DNA of 64,000 bases, taken from NCBI RefSeq assembly GCF_027580225.2, contig NC_073337.2:11585001-11649000 (forward strand). Direction: 5' to 3'. Shown here in pieces: positions 26,907 through 39,272 of this stretch. The notes beneath the pieces are model-generated. The model ran no database searches, had not been told where the DNA came from, and was given only the letters and a program-made list of their open reading frames with translations. Origin of the DNA: Misgurnus anguillicaudatus. Its lineage: Eukaryota > Chordata > Actinopteri > Cypriniformes > Cobitidae. A program made the position numbers and the translations under genes. Numbering within the stretch: the first letter of the stretch is position 1; every line of letters begins with the position of its first letter.

Positions 26907-29900
26907 CAGTTTGAATGAAAAAAATATATATTGTACTGGAAATCACAAGATTACAGCCACTGCAAGGGAGGTGTCGGTTTTTTTTCCATAAAAAAAAACA
27001 GTGGCATTGTGTAAACAAAGCATTTGAAGGGTGAAAATTCTGAAAATTAATGAATGTTTGGTCATTGTGATTAGAGCTGATGCTGGTTAAAAAAATGCCA
27101 TCAGTGAAAGTGGAAAAAAATATAAATCTATAATATTTTTATGACACTTTTTGGACATGGACATTTTTGTCCCCTATGAACCTATGTGTAACTTTTTTTA
27201 ATTGATGCACAAGGGTTAAAGTACCTTTTGACATTTTTATTTCATTTAAATAGAATAATATCCACACTGTCATATAACTGTTAAGGGTAAAATAAAATTT
27301 GTAAACTTAATGACTATATTGGAAAAATAAACAAAAATGGCATGTGCATAATAATTTGGAAAGCGGTGTAAAGTGTGTTTGGTCATTGTGAAGTAACAAA
27401 TCTAAACAACATTTAAGTCTATTTGCTTAACATTTAGAAAATATTTTATAATCAGAGCATAAGAAGGAAACAGGCCTCCAGTTTTTAAGAAGACCCAAGT
27501 GCCCTTTCTTTGGAAGCAGAGACCAGACCAAATACAGTGTCAGATCAACCACCCCGGCATACAAGAAATACAGCTGCTCTGCTCTACTGTTAGACAGCTG
27601 GAAGAGTCCAATGAGGAGCTGAGATGAGTACTAAAGATTGTTAAAGAGGAGCTGGTCAGGAGGGAACAACACAGCGACAAACTGGAGAAACTGCATGAAG
27701 AAACCAGCAACCTGTTAAACACCAACACAACAACACAACATTAACAATGTGTCATCACAAAAACACACAGCACCTCCACTCCTGACTGCCTTACAACCAC
27801 AGCTCAACAACTGCAGTGTATTAACACACAGTCACAGAGCTCCATCACTCCTGCAACCCTACAATCTTCTCAAACATCTCAGAACCTCAGGACAAAAAAC
27901 AGCAGCGACATCACACAGCATCATCCACACCAACTAACTGCATCAACAGAGAACAAAAGAGGAAAGACAACATCGTCATTCTCTGTGACTCCAACGGACA
28001 TCATCTTAACCACAGACGTCTGTTTCCAGGAAGATCTGTGAAGAAGTTCTGGTGTCCTACTTCTCAATCTGCTTTGAGACTACTGCTGCGAGAGGGTGTA
28101 TTAGGAACACCTTCACACATTATTCTTCATACGGAAACAAATAATCTTAATACCAGGAAAATGGACATCACTACAGCACTGACATGCGTGTTGAAAGCAG
28201 CCTGCAGGATTTACCCCAGAGCCAAAATCATTATCTTGACCCTTCTACTTCGCATAGACGTACCGCAAAGGATCATCAATAACATCAATGAAGAGTTAGC
28301 AAATGTCTGTGCTTCAATGGCCAATGTTCAGATAGCAACCCACCAGCGTATCACCCACAAGCATCTACACAACCATATCCATGTTCATCAGGAAGGAATG
28401 AAACTATTTGCAGAACGCTCAAGGAAACAGCACTCAGACAGCTCATCTTAATGAACATGAAAAGATGATCGGTTGGACAGAGAGTTACGCGGCTGTAGTG
28501 GCAGGTAGAAATAACGCAGACATCAGTGACCTCAGCCAGATAAAGAATATGCTAAAAATGATCTTGATAATCTTTTAACTTCATGACCATACAATGCAAC
28601 TATGGTAAAAAATAACATTATTCTGGAATTAATTCTTTTTTATATGTTTAAAAAACATGATTGGTTCATGATCTTACATACGTTACTCAGGTAAAAATAC
28701 ATGTTATTACTAATGCCATTATTTAAAATAACATGTTATAATATTCACTTCACAGTGATGCCACAGCTACCAATATCAGACCACAGTCATATAGTCATCA
28801 TTCTGAACACATCAAAAAATCTTCTGCCATCTTCACATCAAAAAGTTAAAGGATTAGTGCATTTTCTTTAAAAAAATCCAGATTATTTACTCACCACCAT
28901 GTCTTTCTTTGTTCAGTCGAGAAGAAATTATGTTTTTTGAGGAAAACATTCCAGGATTTTTTTCATTTTAATGAACTTTAATGGACAACAACACGTAACA
29001 GTTTTAATGCAGTTTAAAATTGCAGTTTCAACTGAGTTTCAAAGGACTCTAAATGATCCCAAATGAGGCATAAGGGTCTTATCTAGCGAAACGATTGTCA
29101 TTTTTGACAAGAAAAATAAAAAATATGCACTTTAAAAACCACAGCTTCTCGTCTATCTCTGGTCATGTGACGCGCCAGCGCGACCTCACGAAATACGTCA
29201 TCACGTCAAGTGGTCACGGATGACGAATGCAAAACTACGCCCCAGTGTTTACAAGTGTGGAGAAAGAGGACTGTTCCGACGTTGTTGTATGTGGAGTGAT
29301 ACTAATTAATGTCTTTGTCAGTTTATTGTTTAAAATGGTCCGCATATGTGCGTTTCATATATGTAACACGTGACCTCTCTACGTCACTACGCAATTACGT
29401 GAGGTCGTGCTGGCGCGTCACAGGACCGGAGACAGACGAGAAGTCGTGGTCCAAAAGTGCACATTTTCCATTCCTCCTGTCAAAAATGACAATCGCTTCG
29501 CCAGAAAAGACCCCTATGCCTCGTTTGGGATCGTTTACAGTCCTTTGAAACTCTGTTGAAACTGCAATTTTAAACTGCATTAAAACTGTTAAGTGTTGGG
29601 GTCCATTAAAGTCCATTAAAATGAGAAAAATCCTGGAATGTTTTCCTCAAAAAACATAATTTTTTCTCGACTGAACAAAGAAAGACATCAACATTTTGGA
29701 TGACATGGTGGAGAGTAAATTATCTGGATTTTTTTTAAGAAAATTGACTAATCCTTTAAGCTGGTCTTCTTACCTACTAAATTCATATGGCGTAAAGAGA
29801 GTCCGGCCCTGTATGAATCTAAGCTCTATAGCGATTGTGTCAGAAACATGATAGACACGTTTATATTGACAACATTTAAAGAAGAAAGCATAAATTTAGC

Positions 29901-32900
29901 AACATTTTTTTCTACAGTCATCAGAAAACCCATGAAGAAAAAATCTTAAATAAGAAATAGTGAAAGCTGAATGTTTTGATAAAGAATGACAAACATTAAG
30001 GAAGGAATTAAGATCTTTATCAAATAAAAAAAACAGAGACCCAGAAAACCAACAAAAATTAGCGTGATATCAACAATTCCTAAAAACGTCACTGCTCATG
30101 TAAAAAAAACTGACCATATTACGAAAAAGCTTGAGGAGGCAGTCGATCAAAACTCTTTTTGGGAATTATGGAACAATTTAAATAAATCCAAAAAAGTCAA
30201 ACACATCCCTATCTCAGACCCAAACATTTGGACTGAACACTATGGAAACCTCTATGCACAAAATAAACCAACCCTTACTCAAGAAATTCTAACCTCACAG
30301 CTAAATAACCTGGAGCACACAATAATGATCAATTAAACCATTTAGACACGCTTATATTAATGAACGAACTGATGGACAAGATCAAATCCCTCAAAAATAG
30401 AAAATCATGCGGTCTGGATGGCATTTTAAAACATAGCAGCCCAAACTGAAAGATGCTATTCTGAAATTATTCAATCTTGTATTGAAGTCCAGACAATTCC
30501 CTGAGATGTGGAAAGAAAATCTGATCACCCCAATACGACTCAAATAACTACTGGGGCATCACAGTGTAACCTTGGAAAACTGTTTAGTTTAAATATAAAC
30601 AACAAATTAGTTCATTTTATTTAAGAACACAAAACTCTAAGCAAATGTCAAATTGGATTCATCCCTAAACCGAGAACATTTAATCACATCTACACACTTC
30701 ACACGCTTAAAAAAAAATGTTCCAAGGCTGTAGTCTCAGCCCAACTCTCTTTAATATCTTTATTAATGAACTGGCCACAACACATGAACAATCCTCTTGC
30801 CCTGGTCTGACTCTCAATGAAAGAGAAATCAAAATCCTCCTGTACGCTGATGATTTTCTGCTACTGTTACCTAATGAAGAGGGATTACATGAAAGAAAAA
30901 AACTTGCCTTATGGATAAGAAACATATTTACACATGGCGGAACAATTCTTCATCATGTCACCTGTTATAATTATTTGGCTCTGACCATATCAGGTTTTGG
31001 GAAATTTGATATGGCAATAAAAGTGCTGACTGACAAGTAAAGCTCTGGTTTCATCTGTCAGACACGCCACCTGACACGCCGCCTAAAAACTACCATCGCA
31101 GTGCTTTATTCTGGTCTATATAGCTAATTCTGCTCTTCATGACAACAGTGAGGGGGTGAATTTTTTGTAACTCTGTTTAAATTATATTAATCTGTTGAAA
31201 TTATATTAGGCCTCAAAGTTTCATTCATCCGCTTCACCAGTGCATTGACCCAGTTGCGAGTACAGTTTTTCTGTGAAATTAAATATCTTTAAATGTGCAT
31301 TTGTTCCTTCACATGAAGCTATCGAGTGTATTAATAAGACTTTAAATATAGTGCATAAAAACGTTTATGGTGCTTTTATAATACTTTGTCCTTTTAATAG
31401 CTTGTCATTAACTACCACTGGTAACGCACAATATCGGAATTGGATTGGTCCTGTTAGTCCGATATCCGATCCAGCAAAAAAGCTCGGATCGGCCCCAATA
31501 CCGATCCAGAATATCGGATCGGTGCATCTCTAAAACACACAGTTGCAAACATTCAGCCTAACCAAATTATGAACACAGAAAAAGACAAATAGGCCTACAT
31601 AACCTATTGGGAAAACACCATTGAAAATCAACACAAACCTTAATGTTATTCAGCACTGTTACTTTAATAATTCAGTTTGTAAATTACTGTTTCTTATGCC
31701 ATTCTAATGGCTTGGCAATGCAAAATGTACTTTGTATTGGCAATAAAGCTATCTGAAATTGAGAGAGAGTGTAAAGGTCGTGTGGTTTTATGGACCGTTT
31801 CATTGTTTGTTTAATGGTGTGACTGGTTGCTAATCTGAACTCTTAAAACAAATACCTCATCAAAAATAACATATTTGGTCTCCTAAAAATGAGGGAAGAT
31901 GGCGATTATGGATTACTTATTTGGCAGCCGATATGTAGTTAAAGGAGCGGTGAATCAAACTATACATTTTTACTTGATCAATTGTTATATAAGTCGTCAT
32001 CATACTTAAATAAACATCCTGCAAGTTTCAAAACTGAAAACGTCAGTGCTACTGAAATATAACTGTTTTTGGCACCAAGCCAGGAAAATGGTCGATTCAG
32101 GAATGTGACAAAATATGACATCAGAGTAGAATTGAAACACCTCCCCAAACCCAAATACAACGACCACTTTTGTAGCCCCGCCCACAGCTTCGCGTGACAC
32201 TTGTGGGCCAGAGGCAAAGCAAACCATGTAGTGTCTCAACAATCAGTACACTTGTCTTTAAAGATTGCCAAATGTAACCAAAATGACTTTTAAATACATT
32301 TTAGAGACTTTTTTTTTGACTCGGTGATCTGTTATGAGTACGCAACGGAGTGTTCGGTTGTTGAAGAACCGTCTGGGAAGAACACAAACATGGTATAACC
32401 TTAACTCGGAGGCTCGGAACATAACATTAGGAATGCGTGGTTAAAGTTTGTTTTTAAAGAAGTTCCAGCTTGCGTGGGGAGTGTTTGTCTTTGTGTACCG
32501 CGGATTCATTTGTAAAGAAGCCACAACTCTATGCTGGATTTGCAGAGAGACAGTGATTAAAAGCACAACTAATATTGCATCTGGTAGGAATGACACAACA
32601 GTACACATAGTAAGTAAAATTTTTACTTGATTTAAGTTACTACGTTTTACTATTGCTTAGTAAGAGATCGCTTGATATGTCCTGTTGTAACATCAGTGGC
32701 TAAACACGTATATTTGACTGTTTTAATTTACTAAAAACATTAAACGATTAATAAGAAAGCCTAGTACTTATTGCTTTTGAGGTTTTTGATTGTAAAAACC
32801 ACACGAACATTATAAGTAGACCTCAGACAACAGTATAAAACAATAAAATCGACAGATTATTTGCCCCTTTAAGATTGCATAAATTATATAGTAGACATTT

Positions 32901-33546
32901 TACACAGTAATGTAGCTATTTAGCTATATGATTTGCTACATGCTTATTTTGTTTGTTATCAGTAATAAATACTTTAAAATGACTTTGTTGTTATTGATTC
33001 ATAGTGGAATTTACCGGAAGTTATGTTTCTTCCACAAAAACTCTTTATTTATGTTTTTACTGCTGAAACCGTCTATATGTTAATCTTCTTTTATTAGGAT
33101 TGCTTAAGGGTTACAGTTGTATTGTATTGTGCTGTTGAATAGTGTTGATAGTTCACTCACCTGACCCCTTCATTCAGTGTGTAAAGTTCATTCTCTGACA
33201 GATTTTTACGCTGGAACACAGCGATCACGGCATTATGGATGCTGCAATACACACAAACAATACAGTGTGAGAGCATGAGACATCATCACAGCATTCGTAT
33301 ACACACTGTCACTTTAAAACTTTCAAAGATTTTCCATTTACTGCAAGCAGAATGTGAAAAACAATCACATGTCTCACTGTTCCTACACACACACAGACAG
33401 ATGAGGGCCATTGTGTGTTTGTGTACTGTTTACACACAAATTATGTGGGCAGCAACACACACACACAAACAGAATACACACACAAAAAGAATTTTCTTGA
33501 ATTGATAAAGAAATCCCTCAAAATCAACATTTTGTACATTCACATA

Positions 33547-33602
<56 letters not shown>

Positions 33603-33728
33603 GCGTGTGTGTGTTATGTACCTGTTCCATGTAGCATTGGTTCCTGCTCTGTGCTGTTGATTGTTTTGGTCGTCCAGTGCTGCAGATCTCTCTGATCGGC
33701 CCAATTCACTTAGACTGGGAGAACTCAT
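23870..33728 (-). CDS. prr5: PRR5 / Protor-1, Rictor-binding subunit of mTORC2
   Basis: Eight coding exons on the minus strand, in transcript order: 33738-33622 (ATG at 33728), 33241-33161, 25931-25883, 25798-25741, 25434-25343, 25247-25107, 24573-24435, 24342-23870 (TAA). They sum to 1140 nt, 379 residues, close to human PRR5. The start MSSPSLSELG is the conserved PRR5 N-terminus. Residues about 36-222 are the HbrB-like Rictor-binding region, with NQLLTKGMVILRDKI, GQKLLDSLSETWDFFF, RIPPSIVQMLLILQGVH and QKVVSPYLGTHG. The last exon encodes a Ser-rich tail with VRSKSYNIPI, VRRHSV and VDQILDSDNEGIFINF, features of PRR5 rather than PRR5L. PRR5 binds Rictor and supports mTORC2 action on AGC kinases such as SGK1. 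The second intron (25932-33160) is 7.2 kb and transposon-rich. Ten nt of 5'UTR precede the ATG; further 5'UTR exons are not identified. Whether this is an a or b paralogue cannot be told. Confidence 0.96.
25931..25960 (-). repeat. (CT)n tract at a prr5 splice acceptor
   Basis: Read on the minus strand, a CT repeat runs straight into TAG and the 49 bp prr5 exon 25883-25931. The microsatellite serves as that exon's pyrimidine tract. Confidence 0.8.
25983..27215. mobile_element. TTAA element, about 1.2 kb, with CCCTTGTGCATC ends
   Basis: CCCTTGTGCATCCTTGAGG at the left pairs with GATGCACAAGGG at the right, with TTAA on both sides (25979-25982 and 27216-27219). Inside is a GTCCCCACA/TGTGGGGAC inverted-repeat unit (about 26560-26810) flanked by two (GT)n tracts. 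No transposase frame is present. Confidence 0.75.
26502..26904. repeat. Two (GT)n tracts flanking a GTCCCCACA palindromic repeat
   Basis: (GT)n at about 26502-26541 and 26815-26904. Between them is a sequence bounded by TTGTCCCCACAAAAATAG and ACGTCCCCACAAAACATGG, with an internal complement CTTGTGGGGACATTTTG. It is a combination I recognise from teleost genomes. Confidence 0.85.
27480..31040 (+). mobile_element. LINE relic: SGNH-hydrolase part, endonuclease end, reverse transcriptase
   Basis: Three parts of one decayed non-LTR retrotransposon run in order. At 27985-28450 is an SGNH-hydrolase-like region: ILCDSNG appears in broken frame, then GTPSHIILHTETNN (block normally GTND) and a late HVHQEG. 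At 28755-28790 ISDHSHIVIIL fits the C-terminal SDH motif of an APE-type endonuclease. At 30064-31040 is a reverse-transcriptase remnant with KKVKHIPISDPN, CGLDGILK, QIGF, then after a deletion QGCSLSPTLFNIFINELA and the catalytic YADDFLLLL. The foldback at 28850-29755 lies between the second and third parts. The segment between the template-grip and QGCSLSP motifs is missing, so the copy is dead. It sits in the 7.2 kb prr5 intron, opposite to that gene. Confidence 0.85.
28850..29755. mobile_element. Foldback DNA element with TTAA sites, inserted in the LINE
   Basis: Nearly the whole element is an inverted repeat with arms of about 400 bp. It begins AGGATTAGTGCATTTTCTTT and ends AAAATTGACTAATCCT, with TTAA at 28846-28849 and 29756-29759. 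Arm words recur in both orientations, e.g. AAAAAACATAAT, GTCATTTTTGAC and GACGCGCCAGC. Different parts of the arms have diverged unequally. No coding capacity. Confidence 0.9.
31400..31535. repeat. GGATCGG-type interspersed repeat fragment
   Basis: Repeated CGATCCAG, GGATCGG and AATATCGGA words ending ATCGGATCGGTGCATCTC match a family common in teleosts. Similar fragments occur near 5970-6055, 58190-58270, 59075-59140 and 62665-63170. Confidence 0.45.
31936..32877. mobile_element. Probable TTAA-type element
   Basis: GTTAAAGGAGCGGTGAATC on the left and ATTTGCCCCTTTAAG on the right are roughly inverted. Length and edge sequence resemble the other TTAA elements here, but the ends are too short to be certain. 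Confidence 0.35.
33551..33612. repeat. (CT)n then (GT)n microsatellite
   Basis: About 48 bp of CT repeat followed by a short GT stretch, just inside the first prr5 intron beside the donor at 33621. Similar tracts lie at about 34041-34091 (GA) and 34752-34858 and 34976-35009 (AC). Otherwise 33739-35299 has no recognisable exon. Confidence 0.9.
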
Positions 33729-34042
33729 CAGCTTTAGCCTGTGAAGAGTCCTCATCATTACACACAGACAAACAGACAGACAGACTTAGATACAGAAAAA
33801 GTGAGAGGACTGTATGAGGGTTGTCATTTCCATCACATTATGTAGTAAAACACATCTCCTCCCTCACTTCTATTGTCTGTTTTTCTCTGTGTGTGAGTGT
33901 ATCTGCGGTTAGGGAGGGACTTACTAGTCAATGTTCACAAATCAACCACTTCCTTATTCAGAGACCTCCTCACACACAGTTTACAGTAAATATACAGGGG
34001 GTGAGTGTTTAAAACACATTCATGAAAACTAAGTATGCAGGT

Positions 34043-34093
<51 letters not shown>

Positions 34094-34750
34094 AACCCCT
34101 AGTTAAAATAAATCAAATTATAAAAACACAAAAAGAAAAATACCTAAAACATTGGAGTGAAGGGACATCAAAGTAAACTAGAAGTATCTGTCTCCAAACT
34201 GTACATTTTAACATCATGCACAAATTATACACAAATTATAGAAACATTTTTCACCAAATTTACAAACCACCACAAAGACTTTAATCAGATTCATCAAAAG
34301 GACAAACTACTTTACATACGGGAAGAAAACCCAACTAGCAGGTTAAAGGTTAACATGTAAAACATAACCACAACCGGAAGTAACCAAAGCATTGCACAAG
34401 ATGACAGGATTTTGAGTTTTAGTATTCTTATACTATGGATTCATATTAGATATAATTTGTACCATGGGTTTTCTTTAAACATGTTTTTGTTTATAAATAT
34501 TTTTATAAATGTAATATTTCTATGCTTTGGCAATGTAAAGATGCTTTTTTACCATACCAGTAAACCATGAGAGAGATACAAGAACTCAACATGTGTCAAC
34601 TCAACAGTCAATTATACAAACAAACAGCATCATTACACCCAAATATACAACATTCTGTCACTGACCAATCACATTAAAGAATTCTGATGAGAAACAAAAT
34701 GCTATTAAAAAGAGTTTTACACAAGTTCAGTGACACACACACCCAAACAG

Positions 34751-34751
<1 letters not shown>

Positions 34752-34806
<55 letters not shown>

Positions 34807-34829
34807 GCACGCACGCACGCACACACACA

Positions 34830-34858
<29 letters not shown>
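34752..34858. repeat. (AC)n microsatellite with ACGC block
   Basis: Long AC repeat interrupted by about five ACGC units and one TT, upstream of prr5. It explains the His/Thr and Cys/Val repeat open frames on both strands. Confidence 0.95.
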
Positions 34859-34863
<5 letters not shown>

Positions 34864-34975
34864 CTCACAAAGGGACATAACTATCCCACTCCATAACGTG
34901 AATCGCCTGAGCTTTCTGTCTAATGTTCTGTGTATCAGTAGCTGTCTGAGGACTGGTGGACACATCATGGAAGTG

Positions 34976-35011
<36 letters not shown>

Positions 35012-35299
35012 ACAGACAGGGATTTCAATACTACTAAACATGAGTCAAATATTTCTAAGGAACTCTTTTTGTGCCTTGCGTTTTGGTTGACTAATAATTT
35101 TGGCTGAATACATCATGTGGACCTTGTATTCTTATTTGTTTACAAGAATGTTTATGATTTTACCTCATACTTTATTTTGAAAACTGAGAACGAAAGTGCG
35201 GAGGTCGCCTGTTGACGGAACCTCTGCTAGTGATCCGTAAATGGGGAGGCTGAATGCTGTTGCGGGCATGTAGAACTACTCTTCTTCAAGGGCCATATA

Positions 35300-37146
35300 C
35301 ACTATATTGCCAAACGTTTTGGGACACCCCTTTAAATTACTGAATTCAGGTGTTTCAATCACCAGGTGTTTCACTCTGAGGCTATTTTGGGGATTTTCGC
35401 CTGAATTTGGCCTACCCAATTTCAAAAACTTCCCATACCCACATGCAGAGGTGTACATACAAAAGTTTGGTATCATTTTTCAGGAAAGCCTTTGAAATTT
35501 CATAAAACACTGTTGAAAGTGCTCAACATGGTTGTATGTGTTGTCAGTCCTCTAATAAACACAAAAATAAATAGGCGCTTTTTGATGTATTTTTTTTCTA
35601 AAGTCTGTATTTAAAAGTGTATAACTCTGGCCCTGAGTGGGAACGAAACCTGCAGACAGTTTTGTTTGATTCCAGCAATTGCCAGCTTACAGAGGAAAAA
35701 GGAATTTTTTCTCTATCATAATAAATGCAAAAGTTATTTTACTCCAACTGATAGGAGGAATAATACGCTTATGGTGTACAATTTCTGCCAAAAAACATTT
35801 GAAGTGCTCCCATAACCACATACAGTGGAATAACTGCAAAGTCTTTATATCATTTTGCAGAAAACCCTTTGAAGTTACATAAAAAGCTGCTGTTTGTGAC
35901 AAATATTATTATTTAGGGTGTTTTTCATATGATGAAACACCAAATTGTCTTTTTTATGTTGATAACACTGTCTTTGATAGTGTATAACTCTGGTTCTGGG
36001 TGCTCTAGCAGACTACAGACAGGTTGTTACCAGCAGTAAACAGTAAACACCCAAAAAAAGAATGAACTCTTTAGCATGTTGCATTCAAAAGTTATTCTTA
36101 TTTTACTGAAGGGTGTGAAAATACATTTTTCATATAAATATTAATTTTTTGTTTTGCACATATAATAATTATCAAGGGATTATTCATGCACACAACCAAA
36201 CAAAATGCTGTGAATGGACTAATTTTTCAGAGTAGGACCTAAGAGAAAAGATGGTGCAGCATTTGTGGCTATCTGTGCTATCTGAGGCAGTCCACACTCA
36301 AGTTTCCCATATGTTTACAAAACGATTTTTTACCTCATTATTCATTCGACGATTGTTAGATAGGTGATGATAATAGGACAAAAGTAACACTGTAGCCTTA
36401 TTCCTGAGAGTGAGAGCTTTCATTTGATATAAGACTTGCCCATGTTTGTCATACTTGAAAAATATGAAATATGTGAATATAAATTATATTAAAAAATATG
36501 GGGGGGGGGGGGGTGATAGTGTAAATTAATAAATTTCTTACAGTAAAAGATATGTCAAAGTGATGCATATCTGCAGAAAGTAGAGAGTCTAAGCTTTCAA
36601 ACAGTATCTCATATGTGGTACTGGGTCCATGACAGACCATTATAAATTAAAGAAAGATTTTATATACAGTCAAAATAAGATAATTCTGGACCCGGTACAG
36701 GGTACCAGAGTTAAAGAAGTAAAAGGAACTCTTAATGCTTCATCATACCAAGACATTTTGCGCAATTTCATGCTCCCAACTTTGTGGGAACAGGAAGGGG
36801 CCATCCAGTCAACATGATTGTGCACCAGTGCACAAAGCAAGGTCCATAAAGTCCTGACCTCAACCCAATACAACATCTTTGGGATGAATTAAAGCCAGGA
36901 CTACAAGCGAGGCCTTCTCGTCCAACATCAGTGTCTGACCTTACAAATGTGCTTTAAGAAGAATTATCAAAAATTCCCATAAACACACTACTAAACCTTG
37001 TAGAAAGTCTTCCTAGAAGAGTTGAAGCTGTTATAGCTGCAAAGAGTGGGCCAACTCCAAATTAACCCTTTGGATTAAGAATGGGATGGCATTCAGGTTC
37101 ATGTGCATATAAAGGCAGGTGTCCCAAAACTTTTGGCAATATAGTG
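35300..37146 (+). mobile_element. Decayed Tc1-like transposon with a transposase remnant
   Basis: Ends CACTATATTGCCAAACGTTT and AACTTTTGGCAATATAGTG are inverted and flanked by TA. In the right part (about 36840-37065) broken frames read PDLNPIQ, then LQARPSRPTSVSDLTNVL and a Leu/Val-rich tail, matching the C-terminal catalytic region of Tc1-like transposases around the DLNPIE-type motif. The left half is replaced by unrelated AT-rich sequence, including a run of 13 G near 36501-36513. Non-functional. Confidence 0.75.
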
Positions 37147-37368
37147 TATTTAATATATTTATGTATTTATTATATATAACAGAGAATGAATCCCTGCCAT
37201 AATTAGTGTAATTAAAGTAAAGCAATGTACAAAAAGTGTCTGTGTGCCAGTGTGGAAAACATAACCAGCTATAGAGCCAAGTTTGTCCTCTTTTGTTATC
37301 GTCCAGATTTGGGGTAGCAGTGCCACATTTGTGTTTCTTCTTCTGTGTTTTGTCAGTGTCACCTTCTG

Positions 37369-38226
37369 ATTGGTCAACTTCAAGTGCATTGCCAAATTGT
37401 CTATAAATTAAGGAGCTTGGACCAGATCGACCAGCAGGAGTCAACTGATCGCGGTCGAGCTTACACCGTGTGCTTTTTCAGCACTTATAGCAAACGGAGT
37501 TGGCCTGCTGGAAGCGATGTAAGTCATGCCTTTTATTGTTTTCCTTGTTTTCAGTTTCAAAGTCTATGTGATTGACTGCGTAAAATTTTGAGGCACATTT
37601 GAGCTGGCTTTGCGTGGACATGATAAGAGCGAGAGCTCAGGTGTGTGTGTGTGTGTGTCATGTGAAATGTGAAAGTCACCGATTGTACTTACAACTTACA
37701 ACTCTAAATACAATTTCTAGTCATGGTATTAGACCTAATGCCTTTTATGCAGCACTGTGCAAATGATCTATGAAGTTCTGCAAGAGTGCAAATAGTACTC
37801 TCTAAACTCTCTTGTGATACTTTGATGTCATACGCTGATAGGTCTACACAGGGCTGCTGAAGTTAAACACTACAGTGTAATGGAAGAGAGAAAGATCAAT
37901 CTCCAGAACAAAGGTACAACTTGTAACAAGACATCGTCTGTCTGAGGTAAAGACATAAAAAAATCTAATGACAAGAGTCTGCATTAATCTGCCTTTATGC
38001 CTTTATTATACAAGATGGTTTAAGATGCAGTGTCATGAGTTTAGATCAGTTCAGATTTTTACATGGTTGTTGATATTTTAATCGCAATAATATTTTGTGA
38101 TTTTATTTGTTCATATTTGCCTGTTCAGCACAAAGTTTTCATGTTTTATCACCTCCGCTATTCATCTTCTTCATGTGTTGTTAAAGTGATGGACGGCCTC
38201 TGTTAATCTGTTCTCTTCATAAATAA
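37369..38226 (+). other. Possible small spliced transcript with core promoter
   Basis: A repeat-poor island. It holds a CCAAT-type ATTGG at 37369-37373, a TATA-like CTATAAATTA at 37401-37410, a strong donor GCGAT/GTAAGTC after 37518, an acceptor TCTACACAG before 37852, a donor AAAG/GTACAA after 37913, and AATAAA at 38221-38226. A candidate second exon contains an ATG with only 11 codons before the donor, so a protein product is doubtful. All is pattern inference; it could be a lncRNA, upstream prr5 regulatory sequence, or chance. Confidence 0.25.
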
Positions 38227-38452
38227 ATAAACACATTTGAACTTTTATGCTTGTCTGTTTAGAAATGAACATGTGAATGAAAACAATTATTATCATTAAA
38301 ACATGATTGAAAAAGTGCAACCTCTGGTGTGTGTTCGAATGATTACCTTGATTAGTTCATTATCTGATAATAAACCCACATTATACTCAAATTCACACAT
38401 TTATTTCATGCTTTAACAGTTGACTTCAACAATAACATTTTCAGCATTTTAA

Positions 38453-38728
38453 AGCAACACTATGTAGTTTTTTTACCTTTAAATAATGTCTCTAAAATAA
38501 TTTCAGTGATAGAACAACTTTTAACTGGACAAATTGTACTGTCGTTGCAACCTGAGCAGCCTCCTAGCTGCTACAAGCACACTCTGAAAGTGGCGGTGGA
38601 GGGTAGAGCACACAGCCCCGCCCCTCCCCCTGCCTGCAGAAGAGTGTCTGATACCAGGCACCGTTGCGCTTTTCAACCACATGGGGGAGCTGTAAGTCAT
38701 TTTTACATGGAAACTACATAGTGTTGCT
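38453..38728. mobile_element. TTAA MITE, copy 2 (AGCAACACTATGTAGTTT ends)
   Basis: Same terminal repeats and TTAA flanks as the copy at 19440-19717, but inverted relative to it. Only scattered substitutions separate the two, implying recent movement. Confidence 0.9.
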
Positions 38729-38817
38729 TTAACTAAGCAGTAATGATACATTGTCACCTGATAAATCGGCTATTTACAGTCCTGCATTACTACAGTAAAA
38801 GTTTGATTTCGTTTGTT

Positions 38818-39272
38818 TGTACCCCCCAAACAATTTTTTTAGCACCAGGTGCCACTAATCAAGTTACCCAAGAGTGGCATGATGGAAGTCGCCCAACATC
38901 TTACCTATCCCACTTCCTCTGGTATAACAAGATAAACAATTATAGAGTGAAAGCTCAGAACGATTCAATAGGAAACACAATTCCAATCTTAAGGTAACAC
39001 TATAAAAAAACAAGAAAGAGACAATGAGTATCATAACAATCAATCTCAGATTCAAAGGAAAAAGCGGAGGCTCCCTTTGCTTCTTTTTCCGGGTTTTTAT
39101 ATCTGCTGGCTGAACTTTATTGGCAATAAATAGGTCAACGCCAGACTGCTTAATAATGATCAACATCTTACTGAGCCAATCAGCAGGTATTCTCAGAGAT
39201 TGACAGAAAGGAGAGCGAAAGAGAGCCAAAAAAAAACAGGCACTCCCACAAAAACATTTTAGGGACGTAACA
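38818..39272 (-). repeat. 3' long terminal repeat of the gypsy relic
   Basis: On the minus strand it starts TGTTACGTCCCTAAAATG, right after a purine run AAGGGAG that can serve as polypurine tract, and ends GGGGGGTACA. A TATA box (ATATAAAAACCC) lies at about 39091-39102. The same TGTTAYGTCCCTAAAATG start recurs at 43726, but only about 20 bp of that 5' copy remain before gag. Confidence 0.75.

Noticed and set aside
28038..28451. Stand-alone hydrolase gene
   Set aside because: The SGNH-like sequence is in line with LINE endonuclease and RT remnants on the same strand, so it is part of a retrotransposon.
37031..37444. 137-codon minus-strand open frame beginning MTPAGRSG
   Set aside because: No recognisable domain, it crosses the edge of the Tc1-like element, and composition looks random.
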